Below are positions 9,283 to 20,000 of a stretch of 64,000 bases of DNA, in pieces. The stretch comes from G965212005 sp965212005 (GTDB lineage: Bacteria; Pseudomonadota; Gammaproteobacteria; Porifericomitales; Porifericomitaceae), in contig OZ243038.1 in NCBI GenBank assembly GCA_965212005.1, forward strand, positions 248,001 to 312,000, given 5' to 3'. Numbering within the stretch: position 1 is the first letter of the stretch; each line of letters opens with the position of its first letter. Under the pieces are notes generated by a model. The model was given only the letters and a program-made list of their open reading frames with translations. It had not been told where the DNA came from and made no database searches. The translations under genes and the position numbers were made by a program.

Positions 9283-11337
9283 TCAGCCGGCGGGCGGGTG
9301 CTTTTTGACGGCAGCGGGAAGTGAGTTTGGGTCCGGGAAACGTTTCAGCCAATCCAGCGACAAATGACGCAACTGGATGCGTCGGTCGGGAGCCAATCCA
9401 TCCGGATCGAAGCGGTACCGGTAGTGCAGTGCCAGCAGAGTCTGCAGGATGCCTTGCTCTGTCCCCGGATAGTGGCGGCTGCACTCTCGCATCCAATGGC
9501 GTAGCGTTTGCGCTGCGGTTCGTTTCGGGGCAATCCGTTCCATCTGCTTGATCACCTGGTAGAATTCGGAATCCTCTCCAGGCTGGGGCGGGGCGCCAGC
9601 GAGCGCGGGCGCCCCCGGGTAAACACGAGGGCGCCGCAACAGGCTCCAGGCGAGGAATGCGCACAGCGGGACCAGCAGCCAGTACAACAGCCGGTCAATG
9701 ATCTCCGACTCCTTGTGTGGAGTCCCGATAGAAAGCCGGTAGGATACCATGGAGAGAAAATCCAGCATGGATTGCAGCACTGAATCATGCTGCTCTATCG
9801 GCCACCATTCGGGCGGTGTGGTATCAACCACCTGCCAGGTTTGATCCAGGTAGGCCAATACCCAGGAATGTGCGTGCCGGGCACGCGCCACATAGAGTCC
9901 TTCCAATTGACTGTACTCGCGTATCACGTAACCCAGCGCATAGCGCGTGGGAATGTCGGCCTGCCTGAGCAACAGGGCGGTTGCAGTGGCAAAATACTCG
10001 CAGTGTCCGCTGCGGTCGTGGTACAGAAAATCTTCCAGCTTCGAGCGGGCTCCGGTAAAATTGCGGCGGCGCACCCGGTAACGAAACTTCTGAAAATGCT
10101 TCTTGACCGCCACAATCGCCTGGGCTGGCGCGAGTCGCGCCAGATCCAATTCCTCTACCAATGGCTGCAGCACGAGCTGATGATGCCGATCCACGAACAA
10201 CTCCGTCGCACCGGGCTTGCTTCCCAGTACCTGTGCCGGCTGATCCAAGGTTCGATAACTGACCCAGCCAGGGCGAATTTCCAGCATCAGTGCATTGTAG
10301 GCGTTTCGGGTCAACTCAATTAATTTCTGCCCCCGCACCTGCAAAATACCATGCGGGACCGGAACAACGGCCTGGTCCTTCTTGAAACGCATGCTGATGT
10401 CGAGCACTCGAGTCGCCTCCGAGGGTTCCTTGTCCTGCAGGAGCCATACCTTGCCTGCCGCAGTGGATTGCGGGTCCAATACTTCGAACTCTTTCTGCAC
10501 GGCTTGCCAATTCCCATACAGGTATCGGTTATAGGAGGCTTCCCGCAGCAGCGTCGGCGGGGGAGCCTGTGATGGAGCGACTCGTAGCAGAATGCGCTCA
10601 GAGCGCTTGAAATGGGCAATGGATCCGAGTGCCGTCCGTGCCAGGTGAGGGTCGCGATTCCTCCAGATCAAATTGTCCGCCAGGCTGATTAAAATCGGCT
10701 GCAGTGTATCGCGCAGCACGAACAGGCCGCCTTGCACGCCCCATCCCAACAGCACCGTGGCAGTGAACACGACCAGCCATAGGCGCCGAGTGTAATTTTG
10801 TGAGCGCAGAGGCCATAGCACCGACGCCGCAATCAGGCTGTAGAACAGAAAGAACAAGGACGAGTACTGCGGACTCGGGAACGCGGTAAACAGGCAGATC
10901 AGCAGATAGGGGTAGCGCAGATCGATGCTCCCGTAGTCGCGTTCAGGGCATTTGCGCTCCAGTCGGCGCAGGCTGAAAAACAACGCCGAGAGGCGGATGC
11001 GCCCCTGTTCGCTGTAGCACTGCGTCAGCAGTACTGGGAATAGCAGCAATGGCAACAAGTGCAGCCAATGAAGAATTCCGAGGCTTCCGTATCCGTTCAA
11101 TTGATGCAGCAACGCGAGCAGCAGCAACAACCAGCTCAGATTACAGATCCGGTTAAAATGCTGTTGCTCGACTTGCCAGCGCCAGCGCAGCAGCCAAGTG
11201 ATTTCCAGCGCCATCCCCAGCAGCAGGGCAAGCGCCAGGAACTCGTTTCTCCAACCCCACAGCAACAGCACTCCGATCAGCAGCAGAGGCGGTGGCGCGC
11301 GCCCTGGTGCGGCAAAATGCGGGTGGCCGTGTTGCAT
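9283..11337 (-). CDS. TgpA-like transglutaminase membrane protein (DUF3488)
   Basis: A 684-residue inner-membrane protein with several N-terminal membrane helices (about residues 15-215), a large periplasmic part, and one late helix (LLYWLLVPLCAFLAWSLL). The transglutaminase-like core has the Cys-His-Asp triad: Cys446 in SGHCEYFATA, His490 in RARHAHSWV and Asp505 in WQVVDTTPP. This matches the TgpA family found with MoxR and DUF58 genes; TgpA is essential in Pseudomonas but its substrate is not known. I chose the ATG at 11337, six bases past the stop of the DUF58 gene; a longer in-frame extension would overlap that gene. Third gene of the MoxR-DUF58-TgpA operon. Confidence 0.9.
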   Translation of the reverse strand: MQHGHPHFAAPGRAPPPLLLIGVLLLWGWRNEFLALALLLGMALEITWLLRWRWQVEQQHFNRICNLSWLLLLLALLHQLNGYGSLGILHWLHLLPLLLFPVLLTQCYSEQGRIRLSALFFSLRRLERKCPERDYGSIDLRYPYLLICLFTAFPSPQYSSLFFLFYSLIAASVLWPLRSQNYTRRLWLVVFTATVLLGWGVQGGLFVLRDTLQPILISLADNLIWRNRDPHLARTALGSIAHFKRSERILLRVAPSQAPPPTLLREASYNRYLYGNWQAVQKEFEVLDPQSTAAGKVWLLQDKEPSEATRVLDISMRFKKDQAVVPVPHGILQVRGQKLIELTRNAYNALMLEIRPGWVSYRTLDQPAQVLGSKPGATELFVDRHHQLVLQPLVEELDLARLAPAQAIVAVKKHFQKFRYRVRRRNFTGARSKLEDFLYHDRSGHCEYFATATALLLRQADIPTRYALGYVIREYSQLEGLYVARARHAHSWVLAYLDQTWQVVDTTPPEWWPIEQHDSVLQSMLDFLSMVSYRLSIGTPHKESEIIDRLLYWLLVPLCAFLAWSLLRRPRVYPGAPALAGAPPQPGEDSEFYQVIKQMERIAPKRTAAQTLRHWMRECSRHYPGTEQGILQTLLALHYRYRFDPDGLAPDRRIQLRHLSLDWLKRFPDPNSLPAAVKKHPPAG

Positions 11338-11342
11338 CGAGG

Positions 11343-12764
11343 TTACTTCAATTGTCCCAGGTCCCGCTGCAGATACCGCGGGTGCAGGTGGAAGCACTTG
11401 TCCTGCCGCTTAAGCCGCACGGCACTGCCGCTGATTTCTTCTGCCACAATGAAAATAAACAATCGGCAGTTAAAACCAGATAATTCATCATAGAAACTCT
11501 GCCGCTCAGAGTCCCAGCCTGTAAATACGCCGATCAGGCTGTCCAGGCGGCTACGGCATTGCCGGAGCGGGGCCACCGCGTCTGAAAAATTCAACTTCGC
11601 GACGAGTTCCAGACAAGCCAGCACTTCCAGCATGCTCATACGGCTATGCTCCGTTGTCCATGGTGAGCCGGCGTACAGTTCCCCGTTGGCAATGAGCAGG
11701 GAAGGGCAGGCGTCGCTGCTTGCCGTCAGCGGTGCAGCCAATGAGGCGGCTACAGAGACGGCTGCCTCGAATGGTTCCTGGTCTATTATTGGAGATAGTG
11801 CGCTGTTATCAATAAACAGTCCCTGCTGCCCGCCTTCCTCGCGGGCAAATTCGCGCACCGCCAGTTCTTGCCGGCGAGCGTAACTGGGCCAGTGGATATG
11901 GCGAGCGGGATCCCCGGGCCGATAATCGCGCAAATACAGGAAATCCGTGGATCGACCGGCCCGCTGCTGCAGCGTTGTCTCGGTGCGGGACCGACTCGTG
12001 CCTGCCAACTGGATTTTGGCTACTGGATAGCGCCGTGGCAGGCACAGCAGGGACGCCGGGGCAGGGGAAACGCTTTGGCTGCAGCACAGCCCCAACAAGT
12101 CGGGCAAGCGGCAGCGGATACGCTCAAAATGCAGCCAGCCGCGCCGCTGGGGGACGCACTGCATGCGTACAGTGGCCTGGGCACCGGCAGGCAGGCGCTG
12201 TGCGAGTTCGGCCGGATGCATCTGGGCGCCGCGATTGCGGCGCAGCAGCGCCAGCCATTCCGGGTAGCCCAGCCAGCGGTCGAAGAAGTTCGTGCCGGCA
12301 TGACCCGTCGGCAATGCCTGGCATAATTCCTGGTAGTTGGGGAAGCGCTCCCGTAGTTCGTCGTCAACACGGATCTGGGACAGTGCCCGGTCTCCCGAAT
12401 TCTGGATATGCAGCGGGTAGTGCAAGGGCTCTCCCCGCGTACAGCAGCGCGGCAGGCGTCGATGTGCTATAAGGCGGGGATGCTGCCACGCGGTTCCGAG
12501 CCAAGCGCAAAGCAGCAAAGCGACCATCAGTGCGCAGAGTCCGAAATTTCGACCGTATTGTTCCGAACCGCTAAACAGGATGGCAAGCAACAGGGCACTC
12601 GCTAAAAAGCGTCCCGCGACAGTGAAACGGCGTCGCAGCCAGCGCGTCAGGCGGTAAGCGCCGGTAAAATGCCGGAACAGCGATCGTTTGAAACGGGTGC
12701 CGGTCGTGCCGTCAGGATGCGCCGCCCGGTTAAACAGGCGCGGAGACTGAACCGATGATCTCAT
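11343..12764 (-). CDS. DUF58 domain protein
   Basis: A 473-residue protein with two membrane helices near the N-terminus (about residues 50-90) and a DUF58 signature in the second half: YRPGDPARHIHWPSYARR and ELAVREFAREE. DUF58 proteins have a von Willebrand A-like fold and occur with MoxR AAA+ ATPases, which are thought to act on them as chaperones. The start overlaps the end of moxR by 35 bases; a later start near residue 25 would reduce this, so the exact N-terminus is uncertain. Confidence 0.88.
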   Translation of the reverse strand: MRSSVQSPRLFNRAAHPDGTTGTRFKRSLFRHFTGAYRLTRWLRRRFTVAGRFLASALLLAILFSGSEQYGRNFGLCALMVALLLCAWLGTAWQHPRLIAHRRLPRCCTRGEPLHYPLHIQNSGDRALSQIRVDDELRERFPNYQELCQALPTGHAGTNFFDRWLGYPEWLALLRRNRGAQMHPAELAQRLPAGAQATVRMQCVPQRRGWLHFERIRCRLPDLLGLCCSQSVSPAPASLLCLPRRYPVAKIQLAGTSRSRTETTLQQRAGRSTDFLYLRDYRPGDPARHIHWPSYARRQELAVREFAREEGGQQGLFIDNSALSPIIDQEPFEAAVSVAASLAAPLTASSDACPSLLIANGELYAGSPWTTEHSRMSMLEVLACLELVAKLNFSDAVAPLRQCRSRLDSLIGVFTGWDSERQSFYDELSGFNCRLFIFIVAEEISGSAVRLKRQDKCFHLHPRYLQRDLGQLK

Positions 12765-13659
12765 GCAACACCTCTGCGCAGTCAGAAAAAGACGTGCTCT
12801 GCGGTTCCCAGATTAAGCGGTGCACCAGTACTGCATAAGCCGCTTCCTGGACTTGGTCCGGACTCACGTAGTCCAGTCCGTCGAAGGCCGCCAATGCCTG
12901 GCTGACGCAGGTCAATGCCAGCGAGGCCCGTGGGCTGGCACCGTAGCGGATTCCCGTGGCAATGCGGGTGGCATGGACCAATTGCACGATATAGCGCTTC
13001 AACTCGGTGCTGACGCGTATTTCTGTGCAGTGCCGCCGCAGTTGCGTTAACTGCCCGGCTTCGATGCAGGGTTGCAGTTCCTGCAGAGGGTTATGGCCGC
13101 TGTGTTCGCCGATGATTTTAATTTCCTGCTCGGCGCTGACGTAGCCAAGATGCAGCTGCATGCAGAAGCGATCCAGCTGCGCTTCGGGCAGTGGATAAGT
13201 GCCATGGAACTCAATCGGATTCTGCGTTGCGATGACGAAAAACATATCGTTGAGGGGTCGTGTCTTGCCGTCAATACTGACTTGATTTTCCGCCATGGCC
13301 TCCAGCAGGGCCGATTGCGTGCGGGGAGAAGCTCGGTTGATCTCGTCTGCCAGTAATATGTCGCAGAATACCGGTCCCTGTTGAAAGTGAAAGTCCTGCG
13401 TTTGCTTGTCATACAGCGACACTCCCAGGATGTCCGAAGGCAGCAGGTCCGGCGTAAACTGGATGCGTTGAAATTTTCCCCGCACGGAACGGGCCAATGC
13501 TTTGGCCAGCGTGGTCTTGCCGGTGCCGGGCAGATCCTCGATCAATACATGCCCGCCGCTGAAAAAAGCGGCCAACAGTTTACGAATATTCTTTTCTTGC
13601 CCCTTGATCACGCAGCTTATATTGCCGAAGATCGCTTGGTAGGCTTCAATGGGGCGCAT
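12730..13659 (-). CDS. MoxR-family AAA+ ATPase
   Basis: A 309-residue AAA+ ATPase. Walker A is DLPGTGKTTLAKAL, Walker B is LLADEINRASPRTQSALLEAM, and the sensor region is VIATQNPIEFHGTYPLPE followed by AQLDRF. These are hallmarks of the MoxR branch, whose members remodel or activate membrane and periplasm-associated complexes together with VWA/DUF58 partners. First gene of a three-gene minus-strand operon; the divergent nitroreductase begins 90 bases upstream, so both promoters share that interval. Confidence 0.94.
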   Translation of the reverse strand: MRPIEAYQAIFGNISCVIKGQEKNIRKLLAAFFSGGHVLIEDLPGTGKTTLAKALARSVRGKFQRIQFTPDLLPSDILGVSLYDKQTQDFHFQQGPVFCDILLADEINRASPRTQSALLEAMAENQVSIDGKTRPLNDMFFVIATQNPIEFHGTYPLPEAQLDRFCMQLHLGYVSAEQEIKIIGEHSGHNPLQELQPCIEAGQLTQLRRHCTEIRVSTELKRYIVQLVHATRIATGIRYGASPRASLALTCVSQALAAFDGLDYVSPDQVQEAAYAVLVHRLIWEPQSTSFSDCAEVLHEIIGSVSAPV

Positions 13660-13748
13660 GCCCGTTAACTAACATAAAGCCCATCAATGGGCAAGTAAAC
13701 CCCCCGGCGAGCGGTGAATCCGGGGAATTTCATACAGGGTGGGTCGTT

Positions 13749-14366
13749 ATGTTGAAAAAATCCGCGCAGACCGAGGTGCGCATTGCAGATTTGCTGGCTC
13801 AACGCTGGAGCGGTCGAGCTTACGACGCTGAACGTCCGCTGCAGCCGGCGCAAATGCTGGCTTTGCTGGAGGCGGCGCGCTGGGCACCCTCCTGTTATGG
13901 CGATCAGCCCTGGCGCTACCTGCTGTTTCGCCGCAATGCCGTGTCCTGGCCAAAGATCCTGGCCTGTCTCAGCGAGGGCAACCGGAACTGGGCCGGCGAA
14001 GCCGGATTGTTGTTACTGGCCCTGGCTGACAGCCGTTTCCGCCGGAACGGGCAAGTGAATCGCTGGGGACAGTACGATACCGGCGCCGCCAGTGAAAATC
14101 TGTGCCTGCAGGCGAGCGCCCTGGGGCTGATGGCGCACCAGATGGGAGGCTTTGACGCGGCGCGAGTCCAGGCGGATTTTGCCATCCCCGGGCGTTATCA
14201 GCCTATGGCAGTGATCGCGGTAGGGTACGCGTTGGAGCCGGATCAGATTCCCGATGCATTGCGGGAGCGGGAATTCGCGGCCCGGGGCCGGGTGCCGTTG
14301 TCGGAACTCTGTTTCGAGGACCGTTGGGAACAAGCGGTAAATTTTGCCCGGGAGCCGCCGTGCTGA
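13749..14366 (+). CDS. Nitroreductase family protein
   Basis: A 205-residue FMN-dependent nitroreductase-like protein. The RWSGRAYD start motif (FMN phosphate-binding arginines), LLEAARWAPSCYGDQPWRYL and a C-terminal AVGYALEPDQIP match the family, which reduces nitro groups, quinones or flavins with NAD(P)H. The substrate cannot be predicted. The stop codon overlaps the GTG start of moaB. Confidence 0.88.
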   Translation: MLKKSAQTEVRIADLLAQRWSGRAYDAERPLQPAQMLALLEAARWAPSCYGDQPWRYLLFRRNAVSWPKILACLSEGNRNWAGEAGLLLLALADSRFRRNGQVNRWGQYDTGAASENLCLQASALGLMAHQMGGFDAARVQADFAIPGRYQPMAVIAVGYALEPDQIPDALREREFAARGRVPLSELCFEDRWEQAVNFAREPPC

Positions 14367-14899
14367 CCGACGGGCTCAAAGCAACTCCGGAACGTCACTT
14401 TATCCCATTGGGGATCGCCGTTCTGACCATTTCCGATAGCCGCGACGCGGCGCAGGATCGATCCGGGGACTTGTTGGCGGGACGCGTCCAGGCCGCCGGG
14501 CATCGGCTGCACGAACGGCGCCTGGTGCCGGATGAGCCATCTCAGGTACGGGAGATTATCTCCAGTTGGTGCGCCCACAGGCAAGTGCAGGCAGTGCTGA
14601 GCACGGGAGGAACCGGATTGACTGGGCGTGATACTACCCCCGAAGCCGTGCAGCAGTTGTTTGACCGTCACATTCCCGGTTTCGGCGAGCTGTTTCGGAG
14701 CCTTTCTTACGATCAGGTGGGGGCTTCCACCATCCAGTCACGGGCTTTGGCCGGAATCAGCAATACCCGTTTTATCTTTTGTTTGCCGGGGTCGCCTAAG
14801 GCCTGTGTCCTGGCCTGGGATCAGATCATCCAGCCTCAACTGGATGCGCGCACTCGGCCCTGCAACCTGGTGGAGCTGATTCCCCGCCTGCGCGAATAG
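14360..14899 (+). CDS. moaB: MoaB/MogA-type molybdenum cofactor protein
   Basis: A 179-residue protein of the MogA/MoaB family, which adenylylates molybdopterin before molybdate insertion by MoeA. Motifs: LTISDSRD, AVLSTGGTGLTGRDTTPEAV and LPGSPKACVLAWD. I chose the GTG at 14360, which overlaps the nitroreductase stop (GTGCTGA) and has GGGAG five bases upstream; the ATG at 14324 lies deeper inside the upstream gene. It complements the MobA-MoeA fusion at the start of the window, so the late Mo-cofactor steps are split over two loci 12 kb apart. Confidence 0.88.
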   Translation: MLTDGLKATPERHFIPLGIAVLTISDSRDAAQDRSGDLLAGRVQAAGHRLHERRLVPDEPSQVREIISSWCAHRQVQAVLSTGGTGLTGRDTTPEAVQQLFDRHIPGFGELFRSLSYDQVGASTIQSRALAGISNTRFIFCLPGSPKACVLAWDQIIQPQLDARTRPCNLVELIPRLRE

Positions 14900-14945
14900 C
14901 AGTTCCCCTGCTATTGGGGCGGGTGCCCGGATAACACGGCGCCGG

Positions 14946-15953
14946 CTACGGTCCTGCCTGCCGAATCTGGAATTGCAGCAACAGGGTTTCCCCGGGAAGC
15001 CAACCGTTATCATCGCTGATCAGGAAAAATCGATCGGTGCCTTGAGCGGCGATCCCTTCAAAATTGGCTGCGGCAGAACCGGGGAAAATAAAAAACCGCC
15101 TTTCTATTTTCAGTAATTGGCGCGATTGCAGCAGAGCCTCCTTGTCGAGGTACAGTTGCCGCACGGCGAGGCCGAAGCGAGTGAGCGTCTGCAGTTGTTC
15201 CAGCACGAGGACGCCACCATCCGGCTGCACGTCCAACCCGGTCAGGCGGCCATTGGCCAACTGCATGGTGAGTTGCCAACTATGGCCTTCCAACGTGTAC
15301 AGCCGGTGGTTTTGTTCCGCGGTACCAGGTAACGGCTGTTCTGCTGCGCTCAGTATTCCCCACTGGGGATGCAGTGCTACCGACTCCAATGCGCGGTTCG
15401 GATGCCGCGGCTGCGTCAATGCCGTCGGCAGTCGTTGACAACTTGTCTGCCAACCGCGCGCGTCATGCTGACAGATGCGTGGCTTGCGTTCAAAACTGAT
15501 CAAAAACCGGGTATTGTCCGCAATCCCATCAGCTCCATGCAGTAACTGTAGCCCCTCGCTGTCCGTCCAGAGGCCGGCCAGCGGTTCTCCCAGTGCATCA
15601 CGAAGCACCATCGCATCCAATAAGCTGACGTCCCGCAGCCAGTCTCCATTGAATTCAGGTTGCAGCCGAACCAGCAGGCCTTGGTCGCTGAGCGCATACA
15701 GCAACTGATCATCTTCAGACCATCCCAACCCGGAGAGCTCTGCGATTGTCTCTTCCGCAATGCGCATGTCACGCAACTGCAGGGCTGCTAATAGCCGGAC
15801 TTCGGAGTGGACGGTTCCGGTCAGCAGTTGCTTTGAAGGCTCATGAGGCGTAATTTCTGCCTGTTGCGCATTGCTGGTAAGGATGATTAGCATACATGAC
15901 CAGCAGCAAAGTCGGCCAATATTTTTAGGAACTTGTAGCGTGGAGGAAGTCAT
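14946..15953 (-). CDS. Phytase-like esterase domain protein, exported
   Basis: A 335-residue protein with an N-terminal hydrophobic segment (about residues 12-28) ending near SNAQQAE that looks like a signal peptide. The body resembles the esterase-like activity of phytase family (PF13449) propeller: ELSGLGWSEDDQLLYALSDQG, ALESVALHP, ANGRLTGLDVQPDGGVLVLE, and a terminal NFEGIAAQGTDRFFLISDDN. The start ATG at 15953 overlaps, on the opposite strand, the ATG of the RND adaptor gene (both within CATG). Whether it hydrolyses phosphate esters is unknown. It converges with moaB. Confidence 0.72.
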   Translation of the reverse strand: MTSSTLQVPKNIGRLCCWSCMLIILTSNAQQAEITPHEPSKQLLTGTVHSEVRLLAALQLRDMRIAEETIAELSGLGWSEDDQLLYALSDQGLLVRLQPEFNGDWLRDVSLLDAMVLRDALGEPLAGLWTDSEGLQLLHGADGIADNTRFLISFERKPRICQHDARGWQTSCQRLPTALTQPRHPNRALESVALHPQWGILSAAEQPLPGTAEQNHRLYTLEGHSWQLTMQLANGRLTGLDVQPDGGVLVLEQLQTLTRFGLAVRQLYLDKEALLQSRQLLKIERRFFIFPGSAAANFEGIAAQGTDRFFLISDDNGWLPGETLLLQFQIRQAGP

Positions 15954-17046
15954 GAATAACCGATTATCCATGTATTGGGGGGGTATTGTCAGCTCCAGCC
16001 TGATGCTATCGGGAATTTGGCCGCTTAACTTCGCTTCGGCGCAGCAAGGGCAACAGGGCACCGTACCGCCTGCCCTGGTAGAGGTGGCCCCTGTATTGGC
16101 GCGGAAGATTACTCCGATCTCCTGGATGCCCGGCACCGTGCTCAGCCGCAACGACAGCCGCATCGCATCGGAACTGGACGGGCGCCTGGAGCAGGTGGCC
16201 CAGGTGGGGGATTACCTGGAGCCGGGTGACGTGGTGGCACAGATCGCCGCAACCAGCTTTCGCCTGCGCGTCAAACAGGCCCAGGCAGAACTGGAAGAAC
16301 TGCGGCCTGATTTGAAATTCTACAGCAAAGAGGCCATGCGTCTGGCGCGCCTGGCGCAGGAGGATAATGCCGCCCAAAACCGCCTGGACGAGATCACCGC
16401 ACAGCGCGATGCATTGGCGCGACGATTGGACTCCGCCGAGGTGCGTCTGCATATGGCGGAAGATGAACTCAGTAAAGTCTGGCTGCGCACACCGTTTGCA
16501 GGGGTAGTGGCAGAACGTCTGAGTCAGCCCGGCGAGCAGGTGCAGTTGGGCGACCCCGTGCTGCGCATTGTCGATACGCGCAACCTGGAAGTGCAGGCCC
16601 GCATTGCCGCGGGCGGCATCACCAGTTTGCGCATCGGTGACACCCTGCGCCTGCGCGATCAGGAAAGCACTGAACACAGCGGGCGAATCCATGCTTTAGT
16701 GCCGGTTGGAGACGAGTCCCGTCTGTATGAGATCCGCATCGCGTTGGAGGACGTGCAATGGCCGGTCGGCTGGCCGCTGCAGGTTGCGGTCCCTGGCGCC
16801 CGGGCGCGGGATGCCTTGCTGGTGCCCCGCGACGCCCTGGTGCTCCGTTCTTTCGGCATCAGTGTGTTTGTAGTGGATGCCCGGCAGCAGGCACGCATGG
16901 TACAGGTGCAGACCGGCTACGCGGAGCAAGACTGGATCGAAGTGCGGGGAGATTTACAGGCCGGTGAATCCGTCGTCGTGCGTGGAAACGAGCGTCTTAT
17001 TCCCGGCCAATCGGTACAATTGAAAGAGAGCGGAAGCAGCGAATGA
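15952..17046 (+). CDS. RND efflux periplasmic adaptor (membrane fusion protein)
   Basis: A 364-residue HlyD/AcrA-type adaptor. A signal-like N-terminus (YWGGIVSSSLMLSG) is followed by a lipoyl half-motif (RIASELDGRLEQVAQVGDYL), an alpha-helical hairpin (about 105-170), LRTPFAGVVAERL for the second lipoyl half, and beta-barrel and membrane-proximal domains. The ATG at 15952 has GGAGGAAG just upstream. It links an inner-membrane RND pump to an outer-membrane channel. The stop overlaps the pump start by 4 bases. No outer-membrane channel gene is present. Confidence 0.92.
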   Translation: MNNRLSMYWGGIVSSSLMLSGIWPLNFASAQQGQQGTVPPALVEVAPVLARKITPISWMPGTVLSRNDSRIASELDGRLEQVAQVGDYLEPGDVVAQIAATSFRLRVKQAQAELEELRPDLKFYSKEAMRLARLAQEDNAAQNRLDEITAQRDALARRLDSAEVRLHMAEDELSKVWLRTPFAGVVAERLSQPGEQVQLGDPVLRIVDTRNLEVQARIAAGGITSLRIGDTLRLRDQESTEHSGRIHALVPVGDESRLYEIRIALEDVQWPVGWPLQVAVPGARARDALLVPRDALVLRSFGISVFVVDARQQARMVQVQTGYAEQDWIEVRGDLQAGESVVVRGNERLIPGQSVQLKESGSSE

Positions 17047-20000
17047 AACTGACCGCCCTGGGTCTGCAAAATCCCACCGCGGTGAGCGTCGTGGTGATCA
17101 TCATGCTGTTGTTTGGCTCCATCAGTTATTCTCTTTTGCCGATACAGCTGATTCCGGAACTTGAAGAGCCGAAGCTTTCCATCCGCACCCATTGGCGTGC
17201 CGCTACGCCGGAAGAAGTGGAAGCAGAGATCGTGGAGCGCCAGGAAAAGGCGCTGCGCGGATTGCCGGGCATGCACGAGCTACTGGCCCGAGCGCAGTCC
17301 GGTCGTGCGGACGTTGACTTGAGCTTTGTCACCGGCACTGACATGAATCGAGCCCTGGTCGAAGTGCTCAATCGCCTGAACCAGGTGTCCGATTATCCTG
17401 AAGACGTGGACGAGCCCTACATTAGCTCTACCGGTTCGGATGCCCGTCCCATCGCCTGGTTTATCGTGCACACGGTGGAAGGGAACTCGATAGACATAGA
17501 GAGCTACAGGGAATATATAGAAGACAGGGTGCAATCGAAGTTCGAGCGCGTGCCCGGCATTGCTCGATCTGAAGTATTTGGCGGACGGGAGAGTGAGATT
17601 CGAGTCAGTTTTGATCCGTACAAACTGGCTGACCTGGATATTCCCATCTCCAGCGTGTCCGAGCTTGTCGGGGCGAGCAAGGACGTTTCCGCTGGCTTCG
17701 TAGAGCAGGGACGGCGCGAATACAGCATGCGTTTTACCGGCAAATACGGACTGGACGAAATCGATGCCTTGATCATTGCCTGGCGGGATGGCAGGCCGGT
17801 GTACTTGCGCGACGTAGCAACGGTGCAAAAACGCTTGGCGGACGCCAGCAACTTTGTGATTTCCGGAGGGAAATCAGCCATAGCGGTGAACGCCCAGCGT
17901 GAAATAGGCGTCAACGTGCTGGAAGTCATGCACATTTTGCGCCAGGCTGCCGCGGAACTGCAGGAAGGACCTTTGCGCCAAGCGGGTCTTGAGATTCGCC
18001 AGGTTTATGACGAGACAGGCTATATCGATCAATCGATGCGCCTGCTGTACGGAAGTCTCAGTCTGGGAGTGATGCTGGCGATGATCGTCCTGTGGCTGTT
18101 CCTGCGTCGAGTGCGGGCCACTATGGCAGTGTTGCTGTCCGTGCCGGTCTGCCTGCTTAGCACCTTCATTGTGCTCCACCTGGGCGGTCGCACATTGAAC
18201 GTTATCTCCCTGGCAGGATTGGCTTTTGCAGTAGGCATGGTGTTGGACGCGTCCATCGTAGTGCTGGAAAACATTGTGCGCCTGCGTGAGCAGAGCCAGC
18301 GCGGCCGGCAAGACCTGGGCTCAATCGCCGTGAGCCAGGTATGGGGCGCACTGTTCGCCTCTACCATAACAACGGTCGTGGTGTTTTTGCCTATAATCTT
18401 CCTGGAAAGCGAAGCAGGGCAGTTATTTGCCGACCTGGCGCTGTCGCTAGCCGCTGCCATTTGCATCTCGCTGCTGGTGGCGATATTCGTGGTGCCAACC
18501 GCGGAAGCATGCTGGGTCGGACCACAACGTATTCATCAATCGGATCCGCGCCGCTGGGAGCAGCTGACCAGGCTAATCATGCTTTTGACAGACAGTCCCC
18601 TGAGACGGTTGTTGTGGATTGTCAGCCTGATTTCCATCTCACTACTGTGCAGTTATCTGCTTAAACCCAAGCTGGATTACTTGCCCGAGGGCAGCCGCAA
18701 CCTGGTGTTTGCCTTTGTGCAGCCGGCACCTGGTTCCGGAATTGAATACATCAAGCAGGAAATGGGAGATCAGATGAAACGGGAGATGGCGCCCTACCTG
18801 GCGGAAGATGTAGAACCTCGGGTACGCCATTATTTCTTTGTTGGATTTTCGCAGCGAGTGTTTATGGGCGCGATTGCTGAAGATCCAACCCGGATCAAGG
18901 AATTATTGCCCTTGATGCGCAATATCCTGTCCACTTTTCCCGATACGCTGGCATTCGTAAAACAGGTCTCTTTGTTCGGTGATCTGGGCGCTGGAAAGAG
19001 CATCGACATTGACGTGCAGGGCAGGGAACTGGAGCCCTTGTTCGCTGCTGCTCTGTATGGCTTCCTGCGCATACCGGAATTGATACCGGGGGCACAGGTG
19101 CGCCCACTTCCAGGACTGGTGTTGGCAAAACCTGAATTGCAGTTGCAGCCTGACGAGGAGCGTTTGGCAGAAGCCGGCTGGACGCGCAGGACGCTCGCAC
19201 AGATTACCCGGTCCCTGGGAGATGGCCTGGATGTGGGTGATTACTTCGACGGAGAGCGCAACTTGAATATTATCCTGCGCGCCGAGCACTGGCAGACGCC
19301 GGAAGAATTGATGGACACTCCCCTGGTAACTCCCGAGGCCGGCACGGTGCTGCTGAAAGGGCTGACTCGCATGGTGCGCACCGTTGGCTCCGAGGAGATT
19401 CGCCGCATCGATCAACGACGCACCGTGTCGCTGCAGATTCTGCTGCCTCCCGAGGTATCCCTGGAGGAAGCCCTGCAGCGGATGCGCACCGACCTGGAGC
19501 CCGAACTGCTGTCTCGACTGCCGGCGGATGCCGAAATTTATTACCGGGGCACCGCCGAGAAACTGGAGTCGGCTGTGCGCGATATGGCAGGCAGCTTTAT
19601 TTTGGCCGTGATCGTACTGTACTTGCTGATGAGCGCGCTATTTCGATCTTTTTTCTACAGCCTGCTGGTGATTATGACTTTGCCGCTGGCTACCGTGGGA
19701 GGCATTCTGTCGCTGCGGGTGCTCAACCAGATCAGCTTTCAGCCTTTGGACCTGCTAACCATGATTGGCTTCATTATCTTGCTCGGCTTAGTGGTAAACA
19801 ACGCGATTTTGCTCGTTTACCAGGCGCGGACGGCAGAACGCGACGGCTTGGCACGCAGAGAAGCTGTGCGGCTGGCAGTGCGTACCCGCCTGCGCCCTGT
19901 CTTAATGAGCACGTTTACCAGTATTTTCGGCATGTTGCCGCTGGTATTGGCACCCGGCGCGGGTACTGAAATCTACCGGGGACTGGCAACCGTGGTGACA

